Notes: generated from the letters alone by a model not told the origin. Numbered from the stretch's first letter, positions 7,931-17,707 are shown. The stretch is 48,445 bases of DNA from a bacterium (GCA_024742755.1 JANSXW010000038.1:1-48445), one strand, 5' to 3'. Numbers and translations: made by a program.

Positions 7931-7938
7931 TACCTTTG
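7931..7938 (+). promoter_or_regulatory. Bacteroidota -7 box upstream of the thioredoxin gene
   Basis: TACCTTTG matches TANNTTTG exactly and lies 19 bp before the ATG at 7958. No clear TTTG -33 element is at the usual spacing, so only the -7 half is supported. Confidence 0.5.
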
Positions 7939-7957
7939 CCCAAAATGCTGAACGATT

Positions 7958-8329
7958 ATGCCACGACAAGTCAACCGTAAAACCTTCCGCCCGCTGGTCC
8001 TGAATGCTGAGACGCCCGTTGTCGTTGACGTCTGGGCCGATTGGTGTGGCCCCTGCCATGCCCTGGCCCCCAATTTTGCGGCCGCTGCCGAAGAGGCTGG
8101 CGACAGCGCCCGCTTCGTTAAGCTCGATGCCGAAAAGAACCAGAAACTGGTCAAACAGTATCAGGTCCGCAGCCTGCCTACTATTCTTTACTTTAAGGAT
8201 GGGGAAGTGGTCGGCCGCAGCACCGGCGTGGTATCCAAAGGAGCGATCCTGAAGCGGCTGCGCCCGTTGTTGCCGGAAGACGCACAGGCAGCGGTCAAAG
8301 GCGGGGCCTGGTGGAAGTTTTGGGAGTAA
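7958..8329 (+). CDS. thioredoxin family protein
   Basis: This 123-residue cytoplasmic thioredoxin has the active site WADWCGPC (C30, C33) after VVVDV, and the cis-proline segment RSLPTILYFKDGEVVGRSTGV. These place it in the classical thioredoxin fold. It would reduce protein disulfides, potentially including those of ribonucleotide reductase. It carries a short C-terminal extension ending GGAWWKFWE, unusual for housekeeping thioredoxin, which normally ends near residue 108. No signal peptide is present. It is a single gene with its own -7 box and ends 6 bp from the converging ZIP transporter gene. Confidence 0.93.
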   Translation: MPRQVNRKTFRPLVLNAETPVVVDVWADWCGPCHALAPNFAAAAEEAGDSARFVKLDAEKNQKLVKQYQVRSLPTILYFKDGEVVGRSTGVVSKGAILKRLRPLLPEDAQAAVKGGAWWKFWE

Positions 8330-8335
8330 GTACTT

Positions 8336-9160
8336 TTACCCCAGCGCCACATCCAAACTCATCATCAGCGTAAAGCCTGCCAGCGTCGCAACCGTTGCCA
8401 GGTCGGTATTGCCGGCCTGCTGCGATTCCGGGATGAGCTCTTCCACCACCACAAAAATCATAGCACCAGCCGCAAAGCTCAGCGCATAGGGCAGAATGGG
8501 CTGCATCGTCATGACGGCGAAAGCACCGAGCACACCTGCCAGGGGCTCTACCGCACCCGACATTTGCCCGTACCAGAACGCCCGCCGCCGGGAAAAGCCC
8601 TCCCGGCGCAGGGGGACGGAGACCGCCGTCCCTTCCGGGAAATTTTGCAGCCCTATGCCTACCGCCAGTGCCACCGCTGCTCCGATGGAAGCGGATGGCA
8701 GGCCATGCGCCACCGCGCCAAAGGCAACGCCGACCGCCAGCCCTTCCGGAATATTGTGCAGTGTGATGGCAAGCACAAGCAGCACGCTCCGCCTCCAGTT
8801 GGTCGACACCCCTTCTGCTTCTTCCAGCTTCAGGCCCGGGTGCAGGTGGGGCAGTACCTTGTCTACCCCCGCCATAAACAGCCCGCCGCCCATAAAGCCC
8901 AGCGCCGCCGGCAGCCATCCGGGCAGGGTGCTTATCCGCTCGCTCAGGTCAATGGCCGGCGCCAGCAGTGACCAGAAACTGGCGGCAATCATCACACCAG
9001 CTGCAAAACCGAGCATCGCATCCAGCACCTCCTGCCGGATCTGACGGAAGAAGAAAACCACAGCAGCGCCCAGCGCAGTCACGCCCCAGGTAAATAAGGT
9101 GGCCAATAAAGCTTGTGTAACCGGATGGTACTGCCCGATGACTGATAGAATGGCGTCCAT
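8336..9160 (-). CDS. ZIP family metal transporter (GufA/ZupT-like)
   Basis: This 274-residue inner-membrane protein has about eight hydrophobic segments. The two signature motifs of the ZIP metal site are visible: [10 protein letters not shown] in helix IV and [10 protein letters not shown] in helix [11 protein letters not shown] motif follows in a later helix. The loop between helices III and IV, which includes [13 protein letters not shown], contains His residues typical of the cytosolic metal-binding loop. The family imports zinc and related divalent metals; it most resembles the GufA subgroup. It is transcribed alone and converges on the thioredoxin gene. Confidence 0.93.
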   Translation of the reverse strand: MDAILSVIGQYHPVTQALLATLFTWGVTALGAAVVFFFRQIRQEVLDAMLGFAAGVMIAASFWSLLAPAIDLSERISTLPGWLPAALGFMGGGLFMAGVDKVLPHLHPGLKLEEAEGVSTNWRRSVLLVLAITLHNIPEGLAVGVAFGAVAHGLPSASIGAAVALAVGIGLQNFPEGTAVSVPLRREGFSRRRAFWYGQMSGAVEPLAGVLGAFAVMTMQPILPYALSFAAGAMIFVVVEELIPESQQAGNTDLATVATLAGFTLMMSLDVALG

Positions 9161-9181
9161 TTTCTATTGTTTACAGTGGCT

Positions 9182-9189
9182 CAAAGGTA
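9182..9189 (-). promoter_or_regulatory. Bacteroidota -7 box upstream of the ZIP transporter gene
   Basis: Read on the minus strand the sequence is TACCTTTG, an exact TANNTTTG, 21 bp before the ATG at 9160. A -33 element is not evident at standard spacing. Confidence 0.45.
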
Positions 9190-9313
9190 CAATACCAACC
9201 CATAAAACCCCGGTAAAGTGACAATGATCACTCACCCCCACTGACAATATTCATTTAAAAACCAACTGTAAACCAGGAATTTTAGGGCACCAATTTAATT
9301 AAAACCTAGTGCC

Positions 9314-9694
9314 ATGCGCCAGCAAAATGCCGATCTACTCATTCAGGAAGCTGACCAGCTCCTGGAATTCGCCAGCCACGAAATTGAACGGGCAGAGGAA
9401 GACGTTGCCACCCATGCCGTCTGCTTCAACTCCCGCCAATCCATTGTCAATTACCTGTCGTCCTACCTGCAAAAACACGGTAGCGAGCTCCCCGAGCCCG
9501 TGACGATGGCAGCCCTACTGGACAAGTGCCGCGATATCGACGGCCGGTTCAACCTGATCGACATTTCCGATATCGGTTGCAAGCATGACGCAGAGGATGA
9601 AGCCTACTGCATGGATGTCAAGAAAGTGGCCGATTGCCTGCGTATTGCCAAACAGACCCGCGCCATCGCTATTGATGAAGCGCCCGCCTACTAA
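9314..9694 (+). CDS. hypothetical protein preceding the oxidoreductase operon
   Basis: This 126-residue helical protein begins MRQQNADLLIQEADQLLEFA and contains THAVCFNSRQSIVNYLSSYL, which recalls HEPN-type helical domains, but I cannot assign it. Three cysteines (in AVCFNS, IGCKHD, EAYCMD) plus one in VADCLR may matter for metal or redox chemistry. It stops 13 bp before the 2-oxoacid:ferredoxin oxidoreductase start and is in the same direction, so co-transcription is likely. The start at 9314 is the second ATG of the region; the ATG at 9309 is in another frame. Confidence 0.72.
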   Translation: MRQQNADLLIQEADQLLEFASHEIERAEEDVATHAVCFNSRQSIVNYLSSYLQKHGSELPEPVTMAALLDKCRDIDGRFNLIDISDIGCKHDAEDEAYCMDVKKVADCLRIAKQTRAIAIDEAPAY

Positions 9695-9707
9695 AAACTT
9701 TTCCACC

Positions 9708-12700
9708 ATGAAGAAGCGAACCGAGCCCGCTAAGTATCCGGGCACCCGGGTAGCAATGGACGGGAACACTGCTGCCATTATGTGCGAGCGGGAATCCTCC
9801 GACGCTGCCGGTGCCTATCCGATTACCCCTTCCACTCAAATGGGCGAGTACTGGGCCGATGCGGCCGCCAAAGGCCATCTCAATATCTCCGGCCGGCCTC
9901 TTATTTTTATCGAGCCGGAAGGCGAGCACGCTGCTGCGGCAGTGACCGCCGGCCTGTCCATGACCGGCCTTCGCGCTGCCAATTTCTCCTCCGGGCAGGG
10001 CATCGCCTACATGCACGAGTCCCTCTACGCTGCGGTGGGCAAGCGCCTGACCTACGTGCTGAATATCGGCGCACGGGCCATGACCAAATCCACCCTTAAC
10101 GTTCACGCGGGCCACGACGATTACCACGCTGTGGATGATACTGGCTTCTTCCAGCTGTTTGCCAAAAAGGCGCAGCACGTAGCAGACCTCAACATCATCG
10201 CGCACCGCATCGCCGAATTGGCACTCACACCGGGTATCGTGGCGCAGGACGGCTTCCTGACCACTCACCTCATTGAGTCCATGACGCTGCCGGAGCGCGA
10301 GCTGATCAAAGAATACCTCGGCCGGCCCGATGACATCATCAAAACGCCGACCGAAGCCCAGCGCATCATTTACGGGGACACCCGCCGCCGCATACCCGAA
10401 CTTTGGGATGTGGACAATCCTGTGATGGCCGGTATTGTGCAAAACCAGGACTCCTACATGCAGTCCGTCGCCGCACAGCGCCCCTTCTTCTTCGATCACA
10501 TTAAGCAGCTCACCGAGCAGGCCATGGACGAGTACTATCAGCTCACCGGCCGGCGCTACGAGCGCGTGATGACGTATAAGGTGGAAGATGCCGATTACCT
10601 CATCCTCGGACAGGGCAGCGTAGTGCCAAGTGCTGAAGTGGTTGCCGACTACCTGCGCGAGACCCGCGGCCTGAAGGTAGGCGTAGTCGACCTCGTGATG
10701 TTCCGCCCCTTCCCGGCCGACCTGCTGGGCAAGATACTCAAGGGCAAGAAAGGCGTCGCCATCCTGGAACGCCTCGATCAGCCCCTGGCTGCCGACCTGC
10801 CGCTCATGCGGGAAGTCCGCGCGAGCCTGACCAAGTGCCTGGAAAACGGCAATTACAAAGACAATCGCCCCTATCCGGAACTGGAAGCCTATAAGCCGGG
10901 CGATATGCCGCCCCTGTACTCCGGTTCCTTCGGCATGGGCAGCCGCGACCTTCAGCCGGAAGGCATCATCGGCGCGGTAGAGAATATGCTGCCTACAGGC
11001 AAAAAGAAAAAGCAGTTTTACCTGTCTATCGACTTCATCCGCGATGTGCCGTTCACGCCCAAGCAGCGGGCTTATCAGGAATCCATTCAGGAAGCCTACC
11101 CGCATGTGAAGGAGCTGTCTGTCCGGGGTTCTGAAAACCCCAACCTTATGCCGAAGGGCGCGGTGACGGTCCGTTTCCACTCCATCGGTGGCTGGGGCGC
11201 GATCACAACGGGCAAGAACCTGGCGATGACCCTGTTCGACCTGCTTGGGTACGACATCAAAGCCAACCCCAAGTACGGTTCTGAAAAGAAAGGGCAGCCG
11301 ACGACTTACTACCTGTCTGCCGCTCCGGAGCCCATCCGTGTCAACTGTGAATACGTATATGTGGATGTGGTGCTTTCGCCCGACCCCAACGTCTTCAAGC
11401 ACACCAACGCACTGGCGGGCCTGAAGAAGGGCGGCACCTTTATTATACAAAGCGACAAAAGCAGCCCGGCGGAAGTCTGGGCCGATATCCCCAAGCCGTA
11501 CCAGAAGATCATCGTGGACAACAACATCCGCCTGTTCTACATCGACGGCTTCAAAATTGCCCGCGAGGAAGCAACCGACCCCGAACTGCAACTCCGCATG
11601 CAGGGTATTGCTTTCCAGGGTGCCTTCTTCGCTGCTTCTCCGCTCATGGAGAAAGCCAACCTGACCGAAGACAGCCTGCTCAAGGCCATTGAAGATCAGG
11701 TGCAGTCGAAATTTGGCAGCAAGGGGCAGCGCGTGGTAGACGACAATATGCGCGTGGTGCGCCGTGGTTTTGACGAGGTAGGCGAGGTGACCGACAAGGT
11801 CGTTGGTGCAGGCCACGATGCCAAAGCCAATGCCGTTAAGCCGATACCGCTCCCCGCTATGCTGAAGGATACGCCACAGAGCAAATCCAAGCTGAGCGAC
11901 ATCCACCGGTTCTGGGAGCAGACGGGTAGTTTCTATCAGCAGGGCAGCGGCAATGACAACCTCACCGATCCGTTTATCGGATTGAGTGTGATGCCGGCGG
12001 CTTCTTCCCTCTTCCGCGATATGACGGGCATCCGCTTCAACCATCCGGAATGGATTGCTGAGAACTGTACCGCCTGTGGCAAATGCTACACCATCTGTCC
12101 GGATACGGCACTGCCAGGATTGGTTTCCAAACTGTCCGACGTGCTCGACACCGTAGTGCAGCGCGTGAAAAACAACCACGGCAAGCTCAACTACCTGCCA
12201 AAAGCGGTCCGTCAGATGGAGCCCGAAATCCGCGCCTTGTTCAACGAAGGCGATGACCGGGCGAAAGTCAATACCATGATCCGCGAGGTGGTCGACAAGA
12301 CCGTTCGCGAAAGCGGCAACACCAACGGCATGGCGCAGGAGTTTGACTGGTTCCTTGAGGAGCTGGGCGACTTCCAGTTTGCGCTCACCCGCCCGTACTA
12401 CGATCTGAAAGAAAAGCAACAAGCCGGCAGCGGTGGCTTGTTCAGCATTACCCTGAACCCCACTACCTGCAAAGGCTGTATGGAATGTATCGAAGTCTGC
12501 GATGACGACGCCCTGCGCCCCATCACACAGACCGAAGACTCCGTTGCCACCCTGCGGCAGAACTGGGACCTCTGGACCGAGCTGCCCAATACGCCGGAAG
12601 AATACAACCGCATCGACGATCTGGAAGAAAAGATCGGCCCGCTGGAGACCCTTCTGCTCAACAAGGAGGCCTACCAAAACTTCGCCAGTGGCGACGGGGC

Positions 12701-14636
12701 CTGCCTGGGCTGTTCTGAAAAGTCAGTGGTGCATATCTTTACCGCTACCGTAGAGGCGCTCATGCAGCCGCGCATCAGGCAGCACGTGACCCGCCTGACG
12801 GAACTCATCAACCGCCTGGAGCAGCACATTCAGCAGAAGCTGTTCAGCACGGTCAACGTAGGCGATGCTGACCTGATGACGAAGATCGTTTCTGAAATGA
12901 GCAGCGGCGACCTCACCGTATCCGGTATTGCCAGCCGTTTTGAGTCGGAAAAAGGCACACAGCCGATCGACCAGGAATGGCTGCGCGAAGTGTCTCAGCT
13001 GCTGGCCAAACTGAAGAACCTCAAGTGGAAATACACGGATGGCCTGACTGGCAAGGGGCGTACCAATATGGGCATGCTCAACTCCACCGGCTGTACCTCC
13101 GTCTGGGGCAGTACTTACCCGTACAACCCCTACCCATTCCCATGGGCCAACCACCTCTTCCAGGATTCCCCGTCCATGGCGATGGGTGTATTCGAAGGGC
13201 ACATGTCCAAAATGGCAGAGGGCTTCAAAACAATCCGCAAAGCCGAGCTGATGCTCGACGGAAAATACGACCCGAGCGAGCACGATTCCTTCCTCACCTA
13301 CTTCAACTGGAAACAGTTTACCGATGAGGAATGGCTGCTGTGCCCACCGGTAGTCGCCCTGGGCGGTGATGGTGCCATGTACGACATCGGTTTCCAAAAC
13401 CTCTCCCGCCTGATGGCTTCCGGCAAGCCGATCAAAGTCATCGTGGTGGATACGCAGGTGTACTCCAATACCGGCGGGCAGGCCTGTACGTCAGGCTTCA
13501 TCGGCCAGGTATCCGATATGGCGCAGTACGGCAAAGTCTGGAAAGGCAAGCCGGAGCCGCGCAAGGAAATCGGGCTGATTGCCATGGCGCACCGCAACAC
13601 CTACGTGATGCAGGGCACGCTGTCCAATACCAGCCACATGATCGAAGGCTTCATCGACGGCCTGATGGCGAAGCGCCCGGCCCTGTTCAACCTGTACACC
13701 ACCTGTCAGCCGGAGCACGGCGTAGCCGACGACCTCGGTGCGCATCAGGCGAAGCTGGCAGTAGAATCCCGCGCTTATCCGGTCTTCAAATACAACCCGG
13801 ATATGGGCGTAAAGCCGGAAGAAGCATTCGACCTCAGCGGCAACCCGGACCTGCACAGCAACTGGCCGACGTATAACCTCAAGTACCTGGAAAATGGCCG
13901 CGAGAAGACGATGGAAGTGGCGATGACTTTCGCTGACTTTGCCCTCACGGAGGCGCGCTTCCGCAAACACTTCCGCAAAGTGCCACGCGAGGCCTGGAAC
14001 GACAATATGGTCGTGCTGGCCGACTTCCTCGAAATGAGCGCCGAAGAGCGGGAAGGCAAATTCCCATTCATCTGGACGGTTGACCAAAAGCAGCACCTCA
14101 CCCGGGTACTCGTAGCGGAGACCATCGTAGACTCCTGTGAGGAACGCCGCGACTTCTGGATCATGCTGCGCGCCATCGCCGGCGTGAAGGAAGAAGTGGA
14201 AACCGCTCCGGAAGACCTGGAAGGCAAAATCCGCAACGAGGTGGTCAGCAATATCGCTAAAGGCCTGATGAAGATGGCTGCCGGCGGCAATTTCGATGAG
14301 CTGGGCGTAGATACTTCTGCCCTCAGTTTCGATACCGCTCCTGCTACCAACGGCACCAAGGCAGAGGCAGAAACCGCCGTTGCCACCGCTGCAGGGCAAG
14401 CCCCCTGGATAGAATCCGAGGAGTGCACGGCCTGCGACGAGTGCATCAAGATCAACTCGAAAATGTTTGCCTACAACAGCAGCAATCAGATTGAGATCAA
14501 GGATCCGAACGCCGGCCCCTACGAGGACCTGGTAAAGGCAGCCGAGAAATGCACCGCGCAGGTCATTCACCCCGGCCTGCCCGCCGACCCGGAAGGACAG
14601 GAGAAATGGATCAAGCGAGGCGAAAAGTATAACTAA
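9708..14636 (+). CDS. nifJ: 2-oxoacid (probably pyruvate):ferredoxin oxidoreductase, extended, with C-terminal ferredoxin
   Basis: This 1642-residue enzyme converts pyruvate, CoA and oxidised ferredoxin to acetyl-CoA and CO2, or the reverse, with thiamine diphosphate. In order come YPITPSTQMGEYW (domain I), SGQGIAYMHESLYA and GARAM, a gamma domain around residues 470-640 (SIGGWGAITTGKNLAM), and two [4Fe-4S] motifs, CTACGKCYTIC from 787 and CKGCMECIEVC from 921. Then GACLGCSEKS, NSTGCTSVWGST (about 1125) and the thiamine motif GGDGAMYDIGFQN (about 1219). The C-terminus adds a mono-cluster ferredoxin, C1573-x2-C-x2-C with C1615. Usual PFORs are about 1170-1230 residues. The extra length lies between the two cluster motifs, before the TGC loop (about 128 residues) and at the C-terminus. 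The true start is this ATG; an upstream in-frame ATG at 9585 lies inside the previous gene. It is first of the rnf genes with a TAATG overlap. Pyruvate as substrate is inferred. Confidence 0.9.
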   Translation: MKKRTEPAKYPGTRVAMDGNTAAIMCERESSDAAGAYPITPSTQMGEYWADAAAKGHLNISGRPLIFIEPEGEHAAAAVTAGLSMTGLRAANFSSGQGIAYMHESLYAAVGKRLTYVLNIGARAMTKSTLNVHAGHDDYHAVDDTGFFQLFAKKAQHVADLNIIAHRIAELALTPGIVAQDGFLTTHLIESMTLPERELIKEYLGRPDDIIKTPTEAQRIIYGDTRRRIPELWDVDNPVMAGIVQNQDSYMQSVAAQRPFFFDHIKQLTEQAMDEYYQLTGRRYERVMTYKVEDADYLILGQGSVVPSAEVVADYLRETRGLKVGVVDLVMFRPFPADLLGKILKGKKGVAILERLDQPLAADLPLMREVRASLTKCLENGNYKDNRPYPELEAYKPGDMPPLYSGSFGMGSRDLQPEGIIGAVENMLPTGKKKKQFYLSIDFIRDVPFTPKQRAYQESIQEAYPHVKELSVRGSENPNLMPKGAVTVRFHSIGGWGAITTGKNLAMTLFDLLGYDIKANPKYGSEKKGQPTTYYLSAAPEPIRVNCEYVYVDVVLSPDPNVFKHTNALAGLKKGGTFIIQSDKSSPAEVWADIPKPYQKIIVDNNIRLFYIDGFKIAREEATDPELQLRMQGIAFQGAFFAASPLMEKANLTEDSLLKAIEDQVQSKFGSKGQRVVDDNMRVVRRGFDEVGEVTDKVVGAGHDAKANAVKPIPLPAMLKDTPQSKSKLSDIHRFWEQTGSFYQQGSGNDNLTDPFIGLSVMPAASSLFRDMTGIRFNHPEWIAENCTACGKCYTICPDTALPGLVSKLSDVLDTVVQRVKNNHGKLNYLPKAVRQMEPEIRALFNEGDDRAKVNTMIREVVDKTVRESGNTNGMAQEFDWFLEELGDFQFALTRPYYDLKEKQQAGSGGLFSITLNPTTCKGCMECIEVCDDDALRPITQTEDSVATLRQNWDLWTELPNTPEEYNRIDDLEEKIGPLETLLLNKEAYQNFASGDGACLGCSEKSVVHIFTATVEALMQPRIRQHVTRLTELINRLEQHIQQKLFSTVNVGDADLMTKIVSEMSSGDLTVSGIASRFESEKGTQPIDQEWLREVSQLLAKLKNLKWKYTDGLTGKGRTNMGMLNSTGCTSVWGSTYPYNPYPFPWANHLFQDSPSMAMGVFEGHMSKMAEGFKTIRKAELMLDGKYDPSEHDSFLTYFNWKQFTDEEWLLCPPVVALGGDGAMYDIGFQNLSRLMASGKPIKVIVVDTQVYSNTGGQACTSGFIGQVSDMAQYGKVWKGKPEPRKEIGLIAMAHRNTYVMQGTLSNTSHMIEGFIDGLMAKRPALFNLYTTCQPEHGVADDLGAHQAKLAVESRAYPVFKYNPDMGVKPEEAFDLSGNPDLHSNWPTYNLKYLENGREKTMEVAMTFADFALTEARFRKHFRKVPREAWNDNMVVLADFLEMSAEEREGKFPFIWTVDQKQHLTRVLVAETIVDSCEERRDFWIMLRAIAGVKEEVETAPEDLEGKIRNEVVSNIAKGLMKMAAGGNFDELGVDTSALSFDTAPATNGTKAEAETAVATAAGQAPWIESEECTACDECIKINSKMFAYNSSNQIEIKDPNAGPYEDLVKAAEKCTAQVIHPGLPADPEGQEKWIKRGEKYN

Positions 14637-15994
14637 TGGGGCTGTTTAATTTCGGACATAAAACCTTTCGCCACGGCATCCACCCGCCGGAGCACAAGAG
14701 CGAGACCAATGGCCTGCCCATCCGGCAGTTCGCCTTTGCGCCGCTGCTCGTACTGCCCGTGTCGCAGCACATCGGCGCCCCTTCCAAAATCATTGTACGG
14801 GAAGGGCAGGAAGTGATGCGCGGGCAGCTCCTGGCGGAAGCGGGCGGCTACGTTTCGGTACCGCTGCACGCGCCGGTCTCGGGCCGGGTGCGCAAGATCG
14901 CGAACGTGCCCACTGCGAAAGGGGAAATGTCCCTGGGCATTTACCTGGAAGCCTTCCCTGCCTCCGGGCAGGAAGTGCTGGAAAGGGACGGCCTCGACTG
15001 GCAGGCCGCTACGCCGGAGGAAATCCTGCAAGGCATTCAGAATGCCGGTATTGTGGGCCTCGGCGGGGCGGCCTTCCCTACCCACGTTAAGCTGAAAGTG
15101 CCGGAAGGCAAGCAGTGCGAAGTGCTGCTGCTCAACGGCATCGAGTGCGAGCCTTACCTCACCACCGACCACCGCGTCATGCTGGAGCAGGCAGACGATA
15201 TCTTCATGGGTATCCGCTATCTGCTGAAAGCGACCGGTGCACAGCGTGCCATCATCGGCATTGAAGCCAACAAAAAAGATGCCGCTGAGCACTTGTCCCG
15301 GAACATCCCGGAAGGCTTGCCGGTGACGGTGGAAGTCGTGCCGGTCAAGTACCCGCAGGGCTCCGAGAAAATGCTCATCACTTCGGTCATGGGCAAAGAA
15401 GTGCCTTCGGGCGGGCTGCCGATTGATGTCGGTGCGGTGGTCGTGAATGTGGCCACTACCGCGGAAATCGGCCGGCTGTTGCCCCACGGGCGCGGCATAC
15501 AGGAACGGGTGGTGACCATCACCGGCCCGGGCGTGAAAAAGAAAGGCAACTATCTGATTCCGGTAGGTACCCCCCTGCGCTTTGTACTGGAAGAAGTCGG
15601 CGTAGCGGACAACCTAAGCGAGGTCTACCTCGGCGGCCCGATGATGGGCATGGCGGTCTCCAATCTGGATATTTCCATCACCAAAGGGACCTCGGGTATT
15701 CTTGCCTTTACGGACAATGAGGTGCACCGGGCCGACAAGGTCTACCCCTGCATCAAGTGCGGGGCCTGCGTAGATGCCTGCCCGCTTTCCCTCAACCCCT
15801 CGCAGATGGGCATACTGGCGAAGTTTGAAGCCTACGACGATATGGCAGCCAACCACAACCTGATGGACTGCTTTGAGTGTGGCTCCTGCTCCTACGTTTG
15901 CCCTTCCAATATCCCGCTGGTGCAGTATTTCCGAATGTCAAAGGCCGTAGTCCGCAAGCGGGCGGCGGCCAAAAAGGAAGCAGCGAATGTTTAA
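14636..15994 (+). CDS. rnfC: Rnf electron transport complex subunit C
   Basis: This 452-residue membrane-associated subunit takes part in NADH/FMN and iron-sulfur electron transfer in the ion-translocating ferredoxin:NAD oxidoreductase. A biotinyl/lipoyl-like beta domain near the start (VREGQEVMRGQLLAEAGGYV) and the GIVGLGGAAFPTHVKL loop near residue 140 are typical of the NADH/FMN region. Two [4Fe-4S] motifs are CIKCGACVDACP (about 372) and CFECGSCSYVCPS (about 412). The start codon overlaps the stop of the oxidoreductase gene (TAATG), and the end overlaps rnfD by 8 bp. Length is standard. Confidence 0.95.
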   Translation: MGLFNFGHKTFRHGIHPPEHKSETNGLPIRQFAFAPLLVLPVSQHIGAPSKIIVREGQEVMRGQLLAEAGGYVSVPLHAPVSGRVRKIANVPTAKGEMSLGIYLEAFPASGQEVLERDGLDWQAATPEEILQGIQNAGIVGLGGAAFPTHVKLKVPEGKQCEVLLLNGIECEPYLTTDHRVMLEQADDIFMGIRYLLKATGAQRAIIGIEANKKDAAEHLSRNIPEGLPVTVEVVPVKYPQGSEKMLITSVMGKEVPSGGLPIDVGAVVVNVATTAEIGRLLPHGRGIQERVVTITGPGVKKKGNYLIPVGTPLRFVLEEVGVADNLSEVYLGGPMMGMAVSNLDISITKGTSGILAFTDNEVHRADKVYPCIKCGACVDACPLSLNPSQMGILAKFEAYDDMAANHNLMDCFECGSCSYVCPSNIPLVQYFRMSKAVVRKRAAAKKEAANV

Positions 15995-17006
15995 GCAGAC
16001 CCTAAATATCAGCACTTCTCCCCACCTTAAGCTGGGGGTCAGTACGGACGACATCATGCGCAATGTGGTGTGGGCCATGCTGCCGGCTTCGGCATTTGCG
16101 GTGTACGCCTTCGGGCTGAGTGTGTTCCTGTTGCTTGTCACCTCTACGGCGGCGGCAGTGCTGACGGAGCACCTGCTGTGCCGCTGGTCGGGCAAGGAAA
16201 GCACGGTCAGCGACTGGTCAGCGGTCATCACCGGCCTGCTTTTGGGCCTGACCCTGCCCCCGGCTTTCCCCCTGTGGATGGCTTTTGTGGGCAGTGTGAT
16301 TGCGGTTGCCCTCGGCAAATTTGCCTTCGGCGGATTGGGGTACAACACCTTCAATCCGGCGCTGGTAGGCCGGGCGGTACTGCAGGCGGCTTTTCCGGCG
16401 GCGATTACCACCTGGCATCCCGCTTTTCTGGAAGGGCGCTTTACGGATATTGCGAGCTCGACTTTGGCACTGCCCTTCATGGAGCCAACTTACGATGCGG
16501 TTTCCGGCGCAACGCCGCTGTCGGCCTTCAAATTTGACGGGGTGGCGGCGGATTCAGCGGACCTTGCCCTTGGGCTGGTCAGCGGTTCGGCCGGGGAGAC
16601 TTGTGCCTTGCTGATTGTGCTGGGCGGCATCTACCTCGTTGCCCGCAATATGATGAACTGGCGCATTCCGGTCTCCATACTGCTGACCGTCTACGTGCTC
16701 AGCGGCATTATGCACTGGGTGGACGCGGAAGCTTATCCTTCGCCCGCCTTCATGCTGTTTTCCGGCGGATTGATGCTGGGGGCGGTATTCATGGCCACCG
16801 ATATGGTCGCCTCCCCGCTTACCTCGAAGGGCGTAGTCGTGTACGGCGTGCTGATCGGGCTACTCGTGGTGGTCATCCGGCTCTGGGGCGGTTTGCCGGA
16901 AGGCGTGATGTATGCCATCCTGCTGGCCAATGCTGTGTCGCCCCACATTGACAGTGCCCTGCAAAACCGCGTTTACGGAACCGTCAAAAAAGCCAAAGCC
17001 GCATGA
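15987..17006 (+). CDS. rnfD: Rnf electron transport complex subunit D
   Basis: This 339-residue integral membrane subunit has about nine hydrophobic segments. The covalent FMN attachment motif SGATPL is present near residue 173 (DAVSGATPLSAFK), and TLPPAFPLWMAFVGSVIAVALGK with FNPALVGRA are family landmarks. RnfD passes electrons between the periplasmic flavin of RnfG and the membrane core and takes part in ion translocation. The gene overlaps rnfC by 8 bp and rnfG by 4 bp (ATGA). Confidence 0.95.
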   Translation: MFKQTLNISTSPHLKLGVSTDDIMRNVVWAMLPASAFAVYAFGLSVFLLLVTSTAAAVLTEHLLCRWSGKESTVSDWSAVITGLLLGLTLPPAFPLWMAFVGSVIAVALGKFAFGGLGYNTFNPALVGRAVLQAAFPAAITTWHPAFLEGRFTDIASSTLALPFMEPTYDAVSGATPLSAFKFDGVAADSADLALGLVSGSAGETCALLIVLGGIYLVARNMMNWRIPVSILLTVYVLSGIMHWVDAEAYPSPAFMLFSGGLMLGAVFMATDMVASPLTSKGVVVYGVLIGLLVVVIRLWGGLPEGVMYAILLANAVSPHIDSALQNRVYGTVKKAKAA

Positions 17007-17707
17007 GAGAGACGATGACCATAGCACCCGAGCAAAAGACCGCCACCGGCAGCAGCAGCAAGATGTTGTTCGCCATGGTCGGCATCGGCCTGATGTGTGC
17101 CCTGCTCATCGTGCTGACTTACGAGGGCACCAAGCCCATCATTGCAAAGAATAAAGCGGAAGCCCTGGAGCAGGCGATTTTCAAAGTCCTGCCCGGCACC
17201 GTGACCACCGCCGGCTACTACTGGGATGGCAACGCCTTCTCCCCCCTGAATGGCATGGAAGCCGAAGGGCAGCCGGTCTACGCCGGTTTTAGCGAAAGCG
17301 GTACCCTGAACGGATTTGCCCTGCCTGCGGTGGGCCTGGGCTACGCCGGGGAGATACGGGTGCTGTACGGCTACGACCCCGCGCAGGAAGCCATCGTTGG
17401 TTTTTACGTGCTGGAGAGCAAAGAGACGCCCGGGCTGGGCGATAAGATTGAGAAAGACCCCGTCTTCCTGGCCAATTTTGAAGCCCTTTCGGTAGCAGTC
17501 GGTACAGACGGCAACAGCCTGAAGAACAAGATCCGCTACGCCAAGAGCGGCGAAAAGCAAAACGCCTGGGAGGTAGACGGCATCACCGGTGCCACGATTT
17601 CTTCTGAGGCAGTGACCGAAGCGCTGAGCACAAGCACCGCCGAATGGGTGCCAAAACTATACGGAGCGAAAGATCAATTTGAACCACAAACGCAAAGCCA
17701 TGAATAA
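17003..17707 (+). CDS. rnfG: Rnf electron transport complex subunit G
   Basis: This 234-residue protein has one N-terminal transmembrane helix (about 24-43, MLFAMVGIGLMCALLIVLTY) and a periplasmic FMN-binding domain. The covalent flavin site is GITGATISS, with Thr in TGAT as the attachment residue. LESKETPGLGDKIEKD is another family landmark. It relays electrons in the Rnf complex. Start and stop overlap the flanking rnfD and rnfE genes, showing tight translational coupling. Confidence 0.94.
   Translation: MRETMTIAPEQKTATGSSSKMLFAMVGIGLMCALLIVLTYEGTKPIIAKNKAEALEQAIFKVLPGTVTTAGYYWDGNAFSPLNGMEAEGQPVYAGFSESGTLNGFALPAVGLGYAGEIRVLYGYDPAQEAIVGFYVLESKETPGLGDKIEKDPVFLANFEALSVAVGTDGNSLKNKIRYAKSGEKQNAWEVDGITGATISSEAVTEALSTSTAEWVPKLYGAKDQFEPQTQSHE

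Noticed and set aside
9585..9707. Upstream start for the 2-oxoacid oxidoreductase
   Set aside because: The extra 41 codons lie inside the 126-residue gene in another frame and do not match the family N-terminus, which begins at MKKRTEPAKYPGTRVAMDG.
9669..12677. Very long minus-strand open frame (1002 codons) opposite the 2-oxoacid oxidoreductase gene
   Set aside because: It is an antisense shadow of a GC-rich gene with strong third-position bias; the encoded protein has no family pattern, and the plus-strand reading has catalytic and cluster motifs throughout.
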